Shown in pieces: positions 32,470-44,948 of a stretch of 64,000 nt of DNA (its first letter is position 1; each line of letters begins with the position of its first letter). The position numbers and the translations under genes are program-made. Source of the stretch: Gloeopeniophorella convolvens. Its lineage: Eukaryota; Basidiomycota; Agaricomycetes; Russulales. The stretch spans positions 186,001-250,000 of the forward strand of contig WTXD01000012.1 in the NCBI GenBank assembly GCA_022496205.1, in the 5' to 3' direction. The notes beneath the pieces were generated by a model. The model searched no databases. It was not told where the DNA came from and worked only from the letters and a program-made list of their open reading frames with translations.

Positions 32470-33977
32470 TCACGAGTTGCCCCACGCCCCCGCGCCAGTC
32501 AGGAACGCGTGCGCTTCCTGCCAGCCCATCCGCTCGCGCTCCTTGCCGCGCTCAGCCCCGCGCCGCACCTCTTCCGCGTCGACCTTCTTCCACTCTTCAT
32601 ACTGCACGACCTGCCGCGCCCGCACGCCTTCCTCGACCTCCGGCGGCACACTCCCGAGATCGACGTCGCGCGGCTCAGCGACGAGTGCTTCCGCCCCGTC
32701 CGCGAACCCGCGCTCGGCGGGCACCGCGCCCGCGCCGCCAAAGCCGTCCGCCAGGATCGCGTCCACAACCGCGTACGCGTCGATCATCGTCGAGGCGAGC
32801 ACGCCGCGCGCGCCCATGGCTGCCCAGCCGGACGCATACACGCGTGGCAGCGCGCGGCCCGCCGCGTCGAGTACGCGCCCGCGGTCCGTGCGCACATGCC
32901 CAAGCGCCGGATCGTGGTGCGCCGAGGCGGGGTCGCCGTGGTGCCCGAGCGCGGTGACGACGAGGTCTGTGCGTGTGAGAGAGGTCTCGCCGGTTGGCAC
33001 TGCTCGCGCGGAGGCGTCGAGAGCGGTGTGAGCGAGCGTGAGTTGGCCGTCGGCCGTCAGGCCCGTCGGCGAGCGGAAGAAGTCGAGGGACCAGGAGCGT
33101 GAGGTCTGGGTAGCGGACGCAGAGGCCGAGGCCGAGGCTTGTTGAAGGAGCTGCAGGATGCGCGATTGCTGGCGCGGGAGCTTCGTGCCCGGTGGCACGG
33201 CGAGTAGCTCGGGCGCGAGCGGCGTCATGGTGTTGTCCTCGAGTGTTGTCATCTCGCGTAGCTCCTTGGTCGTGAATGCGGCTTGCAGGGGACCGCGCCG
33301 CCCGATGATAGAGACGTGCTTCACTGCAGAACGGTGCAGAAGATCGAGCACGGGAGCCGGGACGTCGTACTTTTCGAGGATAGCGGGAGGCGTGAGGAGC
33401 ATCCGTGCAACGTCGAGCGCGACGTTGCCTTGACCAATGACGGATACATGCTCGGTCTTTTCTAACGGTGGTGGTGCGGGACGGGAGGGGTGCTGCGTAT
33501 ACCAGTGAACGAGCGACAGTGCCGGAATGACTCGATCAGACGGTGGCATCACAGGATGCAGAGTAGGGATAGTGCAACCAGTGGAGAATAGAAGATGGGT
33601 GTAGTGATCCTGCAGTGCGGAAAGAGGTATTGGGAGGGCATGAGAAATCGCCGGGGGCGTTTGAGGTCCGATCTGGACGTTGCCAAAGAAGCGCAGTCGG
33701 GGGTCTTCTGCGGCCTGGTCGAACTTGTGTGTGCAATTCTGAACGGCTGCTTAGCGAGGACATAAGAAGCACGAGGCATGTAGCGCACCTTGACCTCTGG
33801 ATGGTCCGGAGCGACGCCGTAGCGCACGAGTCCATGGGGTGCCCATAGTCTATCGTAGATATGAATTTTCAGTTGCGAGGCGCGCGGGTCGCTTTGGGGG
33901 AGCAACGACAGTATTCGAGACGCGACATAGAAAGACGACGGGCCTCCGCCGATGATGGCAAGTTTCAATGGAGGCAT
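32470..33977 (-). CDS. ARH1: NADPH:adrenodoxin/ferredoxin oxidoreductase, mitochondrial
   Basis: Two exons, 33977-33789 and 33738-32470, separated by a 50-nt intron, give 485 residues. The N-terminus LKLAIIGGGPSSFYVASRIL is the FAD-binding turn, followed by DRLWAPHGLVRYGVAPDHPEVK, a family hallmark. HVSVIGQGNVALDVARMLLT is the NADP-binding motif, SIIGRRGPLQAAFTTKELRE a conserved block, and YASGWAAMGARGVLASTMIDA the C-terminal FAD contact. The enzyme passes electrons from NADPH to mitochondrial ferredoxin for Fe-S cluster and heme A synthesis. The start lacks an obvious long targeting peptide, so an upstream exon could be missing. A Ser-Ala dipeptide run (ASASASASAT) lies in a loop. It is divergent from GOT1. 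Confidence 0.93.
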
Positions 33978-34380
33978 TCAAACAGGAAGCCAGGAGGCCA
34001 GGGCGGGCGCAGTGTTCGTGAGCTGTTGGGGATGCTGCCAATTCATTGCTGAGCTCTCTGGCTTAGTATAACGAATTCGGGAGGCAGAATTACGCTCCTG
34101 TAAGAACACTTACCGGCTTAACGAGTGTACACGGAGCTGCGCAGTCGCAGTTTGCGCAGGTGGACAGTGATGGTAAGAGTCAACTGGGCTGAGCGCGCAT
34201 TGCGTCGGCCAAGACGCGATAGAAGTGGCTGACGTGGGCAGCACCGCGTCAGCATGTGGTGACACGCGAACAAGCTGCGAGCCTCGCCGCGCTGCTTTCG
34301 TGTCCTCATCTTCGTTTCCTTCCGTACGGCATCGCCGCCACCTTACATCTCATAATCTCACTTTCTCTGCACCTCTCATC

Positions 34381-35016
34381 ATGTGGCTGACGGATATGCA
34401 AAGTGAGCCGGCCTGCGCCTGAGCCGGATTGGCCCCGCTCACTATACCAACCAGAAATCGGCGTCGCGCTGACCACGGCCGGCGCGGCCTTCATGCTGCT
34501 CGGCGTCATGCTCCTCTTCGACGGTGCTCTCTTGGCTCTCGGAAACGTGCGGATATCTCTACCCGACTCACGCTACGACTAACGACGCTGCACGCGCTGC
34601 AGATCCTCTTCCTTGGTGGCCTTTTCCTCATCATCGGCCCGCAAAAGACGTTCTACTTCTTCGCGCGCAAGAACAAGCTGCGCGGTACGCTCTGCTTCTT
34701 CGGCGGCATCCTCCTCGTGTTCTTCAAATGGCCCACCATCGGCGTCCTCATCGAGTTGTTCGGTTTCCTCAATCTGTTCGGGTGCGTGCGCCACAGCACT
34801 TGCACCACGTCACCCGCTCACCCGCTCGCCTCTTTGCAGCGATTTCTTCCCGGTCATCCTCGTGTTCCTCCGCCAACTTCCGTTCGTTGGCCAGCTCCTC
34901 AACATGCCGTATATCCGTCCGGTACGAGCATCCTTTGCGCTTTCCTGCCCGCGTTATGCTCACAATTACCGCAGGTCGTGGACCGCTTGGCGGGTTCACG
35001 TACCTCTGTAGTATGA
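34381..35016 (+). CDS. GOT1: Got1-like Golgi vesicle transport protein
   Basis: Five exons: 34381-34402, 34455-34546, 34603-34781, 34840-34921 and 34975-35016, 138 residues, the normal Got1 length. MWLTDMQKIGVALTTAGAAF, then LLFDGALLALGN, FLGGLFLIIG, LRGTLCFFGGILLVFFKWP and PVILVFLRQLPFVGQLLNMP follow the Got1 pattern of four membrane spans. Got1 assists ER-to-Golgi transport and COPII vesicle function in Golgi/ER membranes. The 22-nt first exon makes a start-codon error easy in automatic annotation. It shares a 403-nt divergent promoter region with ARH1. Confidence 0.93.
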
Positions 35017-35154
35017 TCGCCCCCGTGTCATTATACCGCCCGCGCGGGCCCGCTGTCGCTTTTGGATATCGAACCATGAAATGCGACGAGTTTCCAAAGC
35101 AGCACAGCAAACGATATACAATACACGCAAACCTTCCTTCCTGTTCTATCTTGC

Positions 35155-37249
35155 TCACGCCTTTTCGCGCTCCTCGACCGACACTTTCTCCTTTTCGCTG
35201 TCCAGTTCCCCAGCCTGCTCCGCGGCCCACGCCGCCGCGACGAGCAGCTCCTCCTGGGTCGGCGCCGCGCCGTAGTTGCCAAACCGGAAGCCCGTCTGGA
35301 GCGCCTGATGCACGACGAGGCCCCTGTGCGTGCGCGGATCAGCGAATAGCTAGCAGAGCGCAGGTGCGCCACGCACACGGCGTAGATCGTCATCGCGACG
35401 TAGCCCGCGAACGGGACCAGGTACGAGTGTCGCGTGAACGACTTGTCCGCGAGTGCACCTTGCGCAGGCGGGAACCACGCGCCGCCGCCGACGCCCTGTG
35501 AACAGTGAGCCCCCCGGTTTGCACATGGGGAGTCCCAACGCGCGTGGACGCACCATGACAATCAGGCCCGAGCCGCGCTTCGTGTGCCGCCCGAGGCCCC
35601 GCGTGCCGAGCGTGAAAATGCACTGCGCGCACCCAGCACGATTAGCCCGTGCTCAGCATCGACCCCCGCCATCCCGCGCGACGCACCGGGTAGCAGATGC
35701 TCTCGAAGAAGAACAAGAAATACAAGCTCACGATGCCGCCGACGCCGCCCGCGAGCGCGACGCCCAGGCAGCACGCCATGCACGCGACGCCGTACACGCT
35801 CAGCAGGAACGCAGGGTCGATCCAGCGCAGCAGCAGCGCGCCGAAGAAGCGCCCGCCCGTGAACGTCAGCTGGCAGAACGCGAACATGAGGCTCGCGCGC
35901 GAGTGGCTGATGCCGACGCCCTGGTCGACGAGGTAGTTCACGACGAGCGCCGCGACGCCCACCTGCGCGCCGCTGGGCCTTGGTGTCAGCACTGCAGGCG
36001 CAGACGAAGCGGGGGCGCGGGCGCACACGTAGCAGGTCTGCGCGACGTAGCCGAGGATGCAGCGGTATTGCTTGTAGAACGGGCCCGCGTCCGCTGCGTC
36101 CGCGCCGCCCGCAGCGATCAGCTCGCGCGTGAGCGCGTCCTCCGTGATCTCGGGCAGGTCGCAGAAGCTGCGCGCGCCACCGCCATGAGCACCACTCACC
36201 CCGAGCACGGCGCGCACTCACAAGAAGAGCGTGTTGAGCACGACGCCGAGCCCCGCCACGGCGAGGTACACCCACTGCACCGTGTCGAGCGTCGTGGCGT
36301 TCTTGCCCTTGAAGAAGAAGCTCGACGCGATCAGCGGGCCCGCGAACGAGGCGAGGCCCTGGAAGCCCTGGCTGATGTTCAGCCGCACCGCGGCGTAGCG
36401 CGGCGAGCCGAGCACGGTGATGTACGAGTTGGCCGCGACCTCGAGGCAGGAGAGCCCGCAGCCGATGACGAACGTGCACCCGACGAAGCCGCCGTACTTC
36501 TCGAACTTTGCCGAGGGCCAGAAGAAGACCGCGCCTGCGGGGACGGGTCAGCGGGGCGGTACCTCGTCGCGCAGAGGTTTGGGCGGCACACCTAGTGAGT
36601 ACAGCGTCAGGCCCAGGTGGATGCCTTTCTGATGCGGCCGTCAGACGTCTAGTATATGCGCGCGACACGCTGCCTACCTTATACCCATATCTCCGCATCT
36701 ACAACCCGAGCAAGACCAGGATGAGCCCCCGCCCGCGCAAACCGGAAAGGGGGAGCAACAACGCACGAATATCCCCGCAAACGGCGAGAACACAATATAC
36801 GCTCCCTGTGCACGCGTCAGCACCCCAGCGGCGGCGAGGACGGGGCCCCGGCACGCACAAAGTACGCAAGCTGCAGCATCGTGCTCTTCAGCTTGCTGAT
36901 CCCAAACACCTGCTGGAAGTGCGAGTTGAGCACGTCCAGGAGCTGCCCCGGCGCGCCCGCGTCAGCACACCCTAGCACCAGCGTATGCACCCGCGCCTGC
37001 GGCTCACCCCGTACGCGAATCCCCCTGCGCCGCGCGCCCGCGCACATATCAGCTCGGCCGCCCGGCGCACAGACGAGAGGGGGGAAACGGCGGACGCACA
37101 GGTGAAGAACAGCGTCGTGACGAGCGCGAACGCAAAGAGCCACCGGCTGAACGAGAGCTCGCCCCCTGCGCGAGAGAGGCCTTTAGCATCCCTCGCCTCT
37201 CCCACACCCCGACTCACCTGTTACACCATGCACCGTCGAATACGCCATC
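35155..37249 (-). CDS. MFS sugar transporter of the L-fucose permease (FucP) type
   Basis: At least ten short exons, starting at an ATG at 37249 (31-nt first exon) and ending at 35155. Joined segments read LFAFALVTTLFFTWGFAYGL, LLDVLNSHFQQVFGISKLKS, GAYIVFSPFAGIFMRRYGYK, CLEVAANSYITVLGSPRYAA, RLNISQGFQGLASFAGPLIA and SRASLMFAFCQLTFTGGRFF, which is the order of FucP/glucose-galactose permeases with about twelve spans. Expected function: proton-coupled uptake of a monosaccharide across the plasma membrane. Splice sites checked are GT-AG and keep frame; two introns have GC-rich, 50-60-nt bodies. A TATA box (about 37340-37350 on this strand) supports the start. The tail is acidic and Glu/Lys-rich. 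Confidence 0.88.
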
Positions 37250-38015
37250 GCACTGCCGATAAGCCGAAAAAAAATAAAAGTCAACTGAGCAAAGGCAGCA
37301 GCGGCAGAGCTCCCCGCGGTGTCGCCCGTGGGGGCCTAGTGGGCTTTATAGCGCTCCCCAGCACCCCCTAGGCCCCTGCTCATTGATTGCAGGTGGGGCG
37401 TGGAAGCCGAAGCACACCTGCTTCTTCGGGGCGTGCGGAACTGCCGTGCGCTGCCGCGTCTCTTTGCGAACTTCGACATCCTCCAATCTGCCGTGACGAG
37501 CCAAGCGCCGTCCCCGACGCGGGGGCCAGGCGCGGTGATGCAGGTCCGCGTGGTCCGCGCGGCCCGCGGTGTGCATTTGCAGGCATGACCGCGCTTGTTA
37601 CAGCAGTGGTGGCGGATGAAACGGCGATGCGGGAAGTTTTGTTCGCAGAGGCTGGGTCACATGTTATCGGTTACGAGGGAGTTGGAGCAGACGATACGCA
37701 TGTCCGAAGTCCTCTCAGGGGTTCGCATGGCTGACTGACGCCTGAGCAGACCATCTCGCGATAGAAGATCAAAGCGAAACAGACTTTACGAACAAGCCTC
37801 GTCACGTTGGGGGAGGCACAAGAATGGCACCGATTCTTCCAGATTGCCCATCAGCGGGTCGTCGATACACACACGGTGCAATATACATTTCTCGCTCACG
37901 CTCGTGCCCAGAGGCGGAGAGGTGTTGTCCAATGGCGTCGTGATCGTGCAAGAGAAAAAATAACAAAAACAACACACAATGCAATGCCACCGCCAGCCAC
38001 CACCTCCGCGCGCGC
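37250..38015. other. Gap with no supported gene
   Basis: It contains the core promoter of the FucP-type transporter at its left end and the RPL12 3' flank at its right. An open frame on the plus strand (37387-37734) has no recognisable features. Confidence 0.4.
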
Positions 38016-38692
38016 CTATTCGTCAGGCACGTCGATCTCCCCCGCGTCGATGGCCTCGATGATATCGTGTGGCGGCCGCCCGTCGATAGTGCAGCCGACG
38101 GACTGCGCGGTGCCGAGGATCTCCTTGACGCCACCAGCGAGGTCCTTCGCGAGCGACTTGAACTTCATCGTCCGCGCGATCTCAATGATCTCGTCGAGCG
38201 CAATGTTGCCCGAGTGCTTGATGTTCTTCTCCTTTTTGCGGTCCCGTGGGGGCTCTGCGGCGCGTCAGCGGCGCGCGCAGAACCAACGTAAAGACAACGC
38301 ACCCTTGAGCGCACGGATGACGAGCGAGGACGCAGAGGGCACGACCGAGACGGCCGCCTGACGGTTCTGGATCGTCAGCTGCACGGTGACGCGCAGGCCC
38401 TTCCAGGCGATCGTCGCCTTTGCGATATCTTCTCCGACCTTCTTGGGGGACTGTGCGCACCCGAACCAGAAACAGCCCATCAGCGAACGGGCGCAGCAGC
38501 AGCGAGCCAGCACGCACGAGACCAAGAGGACCGATTTTGGGCGCGAGGGCCGAGGACGCACCGACCTCACCGCCGGTCGCGCGGAGGTAGATGATTTTGA
38601 TTTCGTTGGGGTCCTGCGGCGCGCGCGGGGCACAGTCAGCACGCGCGCACACGGCGTAGCGCAGTGTCCACACGCACGAGCTTGGGGGCCAT
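38016..38692 (-). CDS. RPL12: 60S ribosomal protein L12 (uL11)
   Basis: Exons 38692-38678, 38613-38518, 38450-38303 and 38254-38016 give exactly 165 residues, the usual eukaryotic length. It begins [20 protein letters not shown] and contains [40 protein letters not shown] and [20 protein letters not shown]. uL11 forms the base of the ribosomal P-stalk and contacts 25S rRNA at the GTPase centre. The 15-nt first exon and introns of 64, 67 and 48 nt are typical for fungal ribosomal protein genes. Frame and splice sites are intact. Confidence 0.97.
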
Positions 38693-39006
38693 GGCTAGCG
38701 AGCGATGTGTCTTGAGGCGGGGAGAACGACCTTGTCGCAAAGCGCGGGGGGGGTGCGTCGGCAGCCACCCGCGCACAAGGTTCGCACTCCGCGCTTAGAA
38801 CTGTACAGCGGTACGGGCCGAGCACGGCGCCCCGGGCCGGGGGGTCTGGGCGGGGCGGGTTTGTGCAAGGCGGACGCCACACCCTCGCAAGTTACACGTT
38901 ACGGCTACGGCTGATATCCGAGTCATCATCGCCATCGGGCGCAGCGCGACGGGCGAACGTCAACTGCAGCTGGCGTGCGGCGCAGCCTCAGTCGTGCGAT
39001 GGGTGC

Positions 39007-39934
39007 ATGGAATCCGCGGGCAGGGTCGGTCTACCGTCCGCCTACGAGGACGCCGACATCGATGCCCTCTGCCAGCTCATCGGTGCGCATCGCCCCTCCC
39101 CGCCGTCGTCGTCGTCGTCGCCCGCCCTGTGCTGACCCTCCCGCCAGCGCTCATGCTCGACCGCCTGATCTCCATCAACGACCGCATTCCGCTCTCTCCG
39201 TGCGTCCTGCCCGCCGCGCGCGCAGTTACTGCCGCTAACTATCGCGCGCACGCAGAGAGAGCATCTCGCGCTTCCACTCCGCGTCCGTGCCGCAGATCTC
39301 CATCCTCGACTACCTGCGGCGCATCGTGCGCTTCACCAACCTCGAGGTGCGCGTGCCCTCTAACCCGCCCGCCCGCCCACGCACCGCTGACCGACACCCC
39401 GCGGCAGAAAACCTGCCTGCTGATCATCCTGCACTACATCGACCAGATCTGCGCGCGCACGCCCTCCTTCACCATCTCCTCCCTCACCGCGCACCGCTTC
39501 ATCATCGCGGCCGCCGCGCTCGCCTCCAAGACCCTCTGCGACGCCTTCTGCACCAACGCGCACTACGCGCGCGTCGGCGGGCTCGCGCCCGCCGAGCTCG
39601 CGCGCCTCGAGCGGCCTTCCTCGCCGCCATCGACTGGCGCCTCACGTGCTCGCGCGAGGTCCTCCAGGTGTACTACGTCTCGCTCGTCGCGCACTCGGGC
39701 GGCCGGTTCTATGTCGCGCAGGAGGAGGCCGCAGCCGCCGCCGCCGCGCCGTCGCCCGCGAACGAGTCCGACAGCGGCGCGAGCGCCAGCGCCAGCGCGG
39801 ACGGCGGCAGCTCGCCGCCTGCCGCCGCGGGCCCGCCGCCGCCGCCGCCACCGGGCGTCGCGCCCGCGCCGAGCGTGGAGCAGAACATGGCGTACGCGCA
39901 GTTCCAGTTCCGGCAGCAGCGCCAGGGCCCCTAG
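39007..39934 (+). CDS. PHO80-type (Pcl) cyclin, frame step in the last exon
   Basis: Exons 39007-39082, 39148-39199, 39256-39346 and 39408-39934. The joined N-terminal part reads YEDADIDALCQLIA, LMLDRLISINDRIPLSP, ILDYLRRIVRFTNLE and LLIILHYIDQICARTPSFTI, the PHO80/Pcl cyclin box. The frame then steps at about 39614-39618: gag-cgg-gcc-ttc is expected but one g is missing, after which AAIDWRLTCSREVLQVYYVS and a low-complexity Ala/Ser/Pro tail run to the stop at 39934. One restored base would give 248 residues. These cyclins bind Pho85-type kinases and control phosphate sensing or polarity. Given the intact remainder, a sequencing slip in a G run seems likelier than a dead gene. Confidence 0.85.
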
Positions 39935-41161
39935 GCCTAGCCCCCGACTCCCGCGCTCCGACCCGTCATGCTTGCTTCCCGTCGTGTTCTCGTTCGGCTC
40001 TGCATATGTACATGTGCATGTACATGTACATACATACATACAGCACGCCCCGCGCGTAATCGTACCTCCGCCGACTGTATCCCCATCTCTGTGCATTGAA
40101 GAACTGCCCGCCGACGCCGACATTACCCCGATAACTAAGACTGAGAACAGGCGCAGATGATTGATAACGTCCGCACACCCATCAATGCCGTTTCCGCGCG
40201 CCAGTGGCCACTCAACACAGCACTGAGAATTTACAGGTGATACCCATTTTGTGCATCTTTGCAGCAGCATGTGAAAGAGGCAACATGAATCGTTCTATGG
40301 GGTGTCTCACAATGGTTTTGGCCAGTGCCCGTACCACATCTCTCCTCAATATTCTGCAGAGTTCCCGCGACGATCGAAACGAGTGAAACACCAGGAGATC
40401 TTCCAAAACGTCGGTTTCGCCTTCGTTCCAGTGGCACGTCAGAAACCGCCCACGAGCACGTATCCCCTGCGTAATATGTAGGTCCGTTCAGGATACAACC
40501 GCACGTATCGCCGCACGATCGATCGAACGCTCCCACGCGCACGCAATTCACATCCACCAGTACGACAATTGCAACAGTTTGCATGCACGCACGCGCCCCG
40601 CACCACCCACCAACAGCTCGCAACACGCGACATCAGACGACCGCAGCAGCCACCCAAACCGAAAAAAAAAGAAAACACAAAGATAAAAAAGCAAACGGTA
40701 AAGAAAAAAGTAACAAAAAAGGTGAAGTACATGCATCCTCGTCGTCGGTCGTCGTCGTCGTCGCAGCGCGCAAGCAGCAGAAATAGAATAAGGAGGGGAG
40801 GGGGGGGGGGGAGGGGGCGTGCAGGGGACCTGTGTATGTGTGGAAACTGATAACTGATGTATGTATGTATGTGTGTGTGTGTGTGTAACGTGGGGGGTTG
40901 ATTGTATGTAATATGGAGGGGTAACAGACGAGCGATATGGGTGAACGAGTGCGGTGAGCGTCCAGGCGGCGGCGGAGCGAAGAGCAAAAGGCAGCGGCGG
41001 GCGCGAACGAACGAGCGGCGGGCGAGTCTACGACTACTTACTTGGAGCGAGCGGGGGAGCGCGGATTATCGACGGGGCGAGGGTGTAATAGCAATACAAC
41101 AGCGGCGCACAACAACATCAACATCAACAACACAGCAGCACACAGCACACAGCACACGGGG
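39935..41161. repeat. Convergent intergenic region with simple repeats
   Basis: No gene is supported. Simple sequence includes atgtac/atac repeats (about 40006-40041), an A-rich/AAAG stretch (about 40658-40725), gtcgtc repeats (about 40740-40762), a G run broken by single A (about 40793-40818) and gtatgtatgt then gtgtgtgt (about 40858-40886). It lies between the 3' ends of the cyclin and the kinase genes. Confidence 0.75.
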
Positions 41162-44100
41162 TCACCGCCGCAGCGCCGACAGCATCTTCGCGAGCGCATT
41201 GATCTGCGCCTTGGGCACCTTCGGCGCCTCCCCGCCGTCCGCGTCGGCCGGCACCGCCGCAAGGTCCGTGGTGCTCGTCGCCGCGTCCTGGCGGTACTGC
41301 GCCGCGGGGCGCTCGTTGATCGGCTCGAGGCCGCCGCCCTTGGCGGGCGCCTTGCCCTTGCGCGCCGCGCGCTTGCGCTCGCGCGGCGCCGGCGGCGAGC
41401 CAAAGATGTCCGCCTCGATCTGGTGCAGCTGCCGCGGCGCGCCCGAGAGCTCCCACGGCACGCCGTTCATCACTGCGGCGCCGCCCATCAGCAAGGACAT
41501 CCCGAGACCCGAGCTTGGATTCGACGACGTACGCTTCACGTTTGGCGGGGCCCGCACGGGCGGTGTAGTAGAGTGGAACGAGTACGCCGACGACGCGAGG
41601 CTCGCGCTCGACGGCGACGCGTGCTTGCGCCAGTTGGTGCTGCTCGCGGCCGAGGAGGACGACGCCGAGGCCGTGGTGGCGTAGGTGGACACGGAGCGCG
41701 CGCTCGTGTTGCTGTACCGCGTGAATGCGCTCGTGGACGTGTTGGTGCTCGCCATCGAGCTGCGCCAGCTGCTCGCGCTGCTCGCGAGCGGGCGACCGCT
41801 CCGCGTGCTGGTCGGCGAGGCGCCGCGCCGCGGCTGCGGCTCGGGCGCGGCGGCTCCTCCTCGGCCGCGCGGAGGCGTTTCGAGAGCGGGGACGGCAGGG
41901 GACGGGGGAGAGGACGTCGACGGGGATGTGGGCGACGTGCCCGCGACCGCGTTGGGGGCGCTGAGGCCCATGATGAGGTTCGTCACGTTCGTCGCACGGG
42001 ACGAGCCCGAGCCCGAACCCGAGCCGCCCGACTGCGCGTTGCTGGCGGCCTCTCCGCTGCTCTTGCCAAAGGACAGTTTCCACTTGCTCGGCTTTTTCGT
42101 CACTGTGGCTACCGGAACGGGCGGAGGAGGCATATCGGGGAAGGACTGCACCGAGGCCGACGCAGAGCGAGTCGCGCGGGAGAGCTCGCGCGCGAGGGTC
42201 TGCGAGGCCGACGCCAGCAGGTCGGACGTCTGCGCCTGGTCGGACGTGGGCGTTGCGCCCTTGCCCTTGCGTCCGCGCTTGCGCGTGCGCCGCGTCGTCG
42301 AGGTGGTGGACCGCATAGAGGGGGAGCGACCTCCGTCGTTCTGTGCCTGCTGCTCCTCGTCCTCGTCCTCCTCATTGAGGGCAGGCGGCGCATCGCGGGC
42401 GGGGCCGAGCGACGTGTTGCGCGACAGGGAGCGGAGCACGACAGACGGGCGACGGGGCGATCCACCGGCGACGGAGGCCTGACGGGACGACGGGCGCCTC
42501 GAGGGCGGAGCCGAGCCGAGGAGGTAGAGACCTGCAGCCGACGCCGTGGACGATACGCGCGAGTGCGTACGGATGGCCGCCGACTGGGGCGCTCCCAAGA
42601 GCGCGGGCAAGTCGCGCACCCAGAGGCCAAACTCACGGGCGCCGATGCGCTGCGAGTCATCGGTGGGGTCATCGAGGATGCAAAACACGTTCTCGACGAG
42701 AAAGTTGGCGACGGGGAGCGTCATGCCGGCGAAACGGTGCATGAAAAACTCGGTCGGGTTGCGCAGGTAGAGGTCGAACGAGGGACAACCGCCGGTCGCC
42801 GTGTCCGTCCACGGGTTGTAGTGATACAGCCTGCGGCGGACGACCACGCGGATGAGCACAGGATTTCCAAATTGGGAAATAGGGGCGTGGCGAAGCAACA
42901 TGGAAGCACACGCACATGTTGATAAGCACGATACCAAGCGACCACACGTCGGCGGCGCGGGGCTTGTATATGGGAGCGACGTTGTTTCTGCACTCTAATC
43001 GAGCCGTGTGAGAAGCGCACCCAAACGCGTGGGACGGCGGAGCGCACCAAAGCTCATGTACGGGGCGCTGCCGCAATCCATGTCGGACGAGACGGCATCA
43101 CGAGTAGACAGACCAAAGTCGGACAGCTTGACGACCACCTTGCGCTCGCGGATGCCGTCCGCATTGAGGGGCCAGGCGTCGGTGACGATAAAGTTCTCGG
43201 GCTTGATATCGCGATGGAAGACCGAGGTGTCGTGGCAGACGGCGACGGCCTCGCACATCTGTGAGAACATCGAGGCGATCAGACGAAGACGGGTATGGGA
43301 AAGCAGCTGAGACGGGTGGAGCGAAGAGAGAAGGCCTGGAGTGGGTGGAGTATGGGAAAGCGCCGGGTCGGCGGCGGCTGCGGCGGGATCGGCATCGTAA
43401 TGATCGCGGGCCTGCTCGAGGAAATAGAACAGATCCTGGCCGGGAACAAACTCGAGAAGAAGCAGGAGAAAGGCGGGCGTCTCGAGAGTGCGATGGAGCG
43501 TGACGATGTTCGGATGGGCGGGAAGAGACTGGTGGATGGTCGCCTGTGGGGGAGGGAGATTATTTTCATTTTAGCATGGAAGCATTGGGACGGTGGGAAA
43601 ACGGGAACGTACCTCTGTGAGCTGGGCGACCAGATCTTCCTCGTTGAGATCTGCCTTGGACAGGAGCTTGATCGCATACTCGCGGCCATACTCTGTGGGA
43701 GGGCGCTGGGCCGGGCCGTCGTCGAGCTCGAGGCGGCCGCTCGGGTAAAAGTGATCGTCCTCGGACGGCGGGGACCGGGAGAGCACCTCGCGGACGAGAT
43801 AGACGACTGCGTAGCTGCCCGTGCCGAGCTTGCGAACGACTTCAAACTCGGTAGCGGGCTCCAAATAGTCCACAAGGGGGTTCTGGTCTGCGGACGGATT
43901 TGGGACGAAACGGAGGGGCTCGCCCTGGAGGAGTATTCCCTCGCCGACGATGTCACCGTGGGAAAGGATGTCCTCGATGTGGGAAGAATGGAAAGACTGC
44001 TTGCTGGGGGAGGAGGGAGGCAAGGCAGTGCCGTTCGAGGAGCGGGGGACAGCCCGAGGGAGGGACGCCGAGGGGAAGGAGGGAGAGGGGAGGGACGAGA

Positions 44101-44326
44101 AGGAAGTGGAGACGGAGAGGGAGGAGAGGCGGTCCACGGACGAGTCGGTCTCGGCGGTGAGGCGGTGGGCGAGGGTCATGCCGGCAGCGGATGGGAGGGC
44201 AGGACGGCGGGAGGGATCGTGCTTGAGCGAGTCATTAGAGAGGAACCTAGGAGTAGAAGAGGAGGAGGGCTTCTTGCGGCCATCTGCAAAGGCGAAAGGG
44301 GAGGGGTGGGCCGTACACTGCAACAT
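41162..44326 (-). CDS. Ran1/Pat1-Vhs1-like serine/threonine protein kinase with long disordered tail
   Basis: Exons 44326-43613, 43543-43048, 42994-42916 and 42830-41162 give 985 residues. The kinase domain starts about residue 160: KLGTGSYAVVYLVRE (Gly loop), YAIKLLSK (VAIK-type Lys), FHRDIKPENFIV (HRD loop), KLSDFGLSTRD (DFG), CGSAPYMSFE (activation segment) and ADVWSLGIVLINM. The catalytic residues are all present. A Ser/Pro-rich N-terminus and a ~480-residue low-complexity C-terminal tail flank it. The subfamily resembles fission yeast Ran1 and budding yeast Vhs1/Sks1, linked to nutrient response and the mitosis/meiosis switch; this is inference from motif order and architecture. The 85-nt intron (42831-42915) is its longest. 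A GA-rich tract (44460-44780) fills the upstream region. Confidence 0.88.
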
Positions 44327-44948
44327 GAGGAAGGTGCTGGAGGATAACCGCCGGCTTCTTTGCTGGAAAGGCGAGGAAGGCTGGAGGAGTATCTGTTCAG
44401 ACGGAGACCTGCTGAGAGTCTGATTAGAATGGCATGCAGTTGTGTGTGTGTACGGGGAGGGGAGAGAGGGGATGGGATGGACCCCGGGAGAGGGAGGGAG
44501 GGATGGGAGTCGGAGGAGAGAGGTTGATAGGCAGGGCTTGGGCTTTGGATGGCGGTCGGCGAGTGCAGCGCGGGCTTTGAATTTAACAAGGGGATCATGC
44601 GGTCAGGCTCTGCGCTGATTGGGCGGCTCCTGGAAGGGGCAGGCTCACCTGGAGGAGGAGATGCCGGCCAAGGCGGAGCACACGGGGACGCACAGCCTGA
44701 GAGAAGAGAGAGGATAAGAGAGAGAGAGACGGGATACGTGGATGGTGGGGGAGAGAGAGGGGAGGAGTCGGAGGGCTGAAGACTGAGAGAAAGTTAAGCT
44801 CGGAGGGGACATCTAGTGACCATGTGCTCTGAGCGCTTCTTAGCGTGGGTGTGCATGCGTTCCAACAGGTTCCAACCCGCTGCTCCACCGTCATTTCACC
44901 GCCCCTGCCCCGGGACTAATTACTTACTGTAATCGCCATTCATTCCCA
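44327..44948. other. Kinase promoter region, purine-rich on the plus strand
   Basis: Between about 44455 and 44790 the plus strand is almost continuous GA/GGA purine sequence (pyrimidine-rich on the kinase coding strand), a common feature of fungal leaders. No exon is supported. Confidence 0.5.

Noticed and set aside
35453..36698. Long open frames on both strands across the FucP-type gene
   Set aside because: They are GC-rich shadow frames; spliced minus-strand exons give a full transporter.
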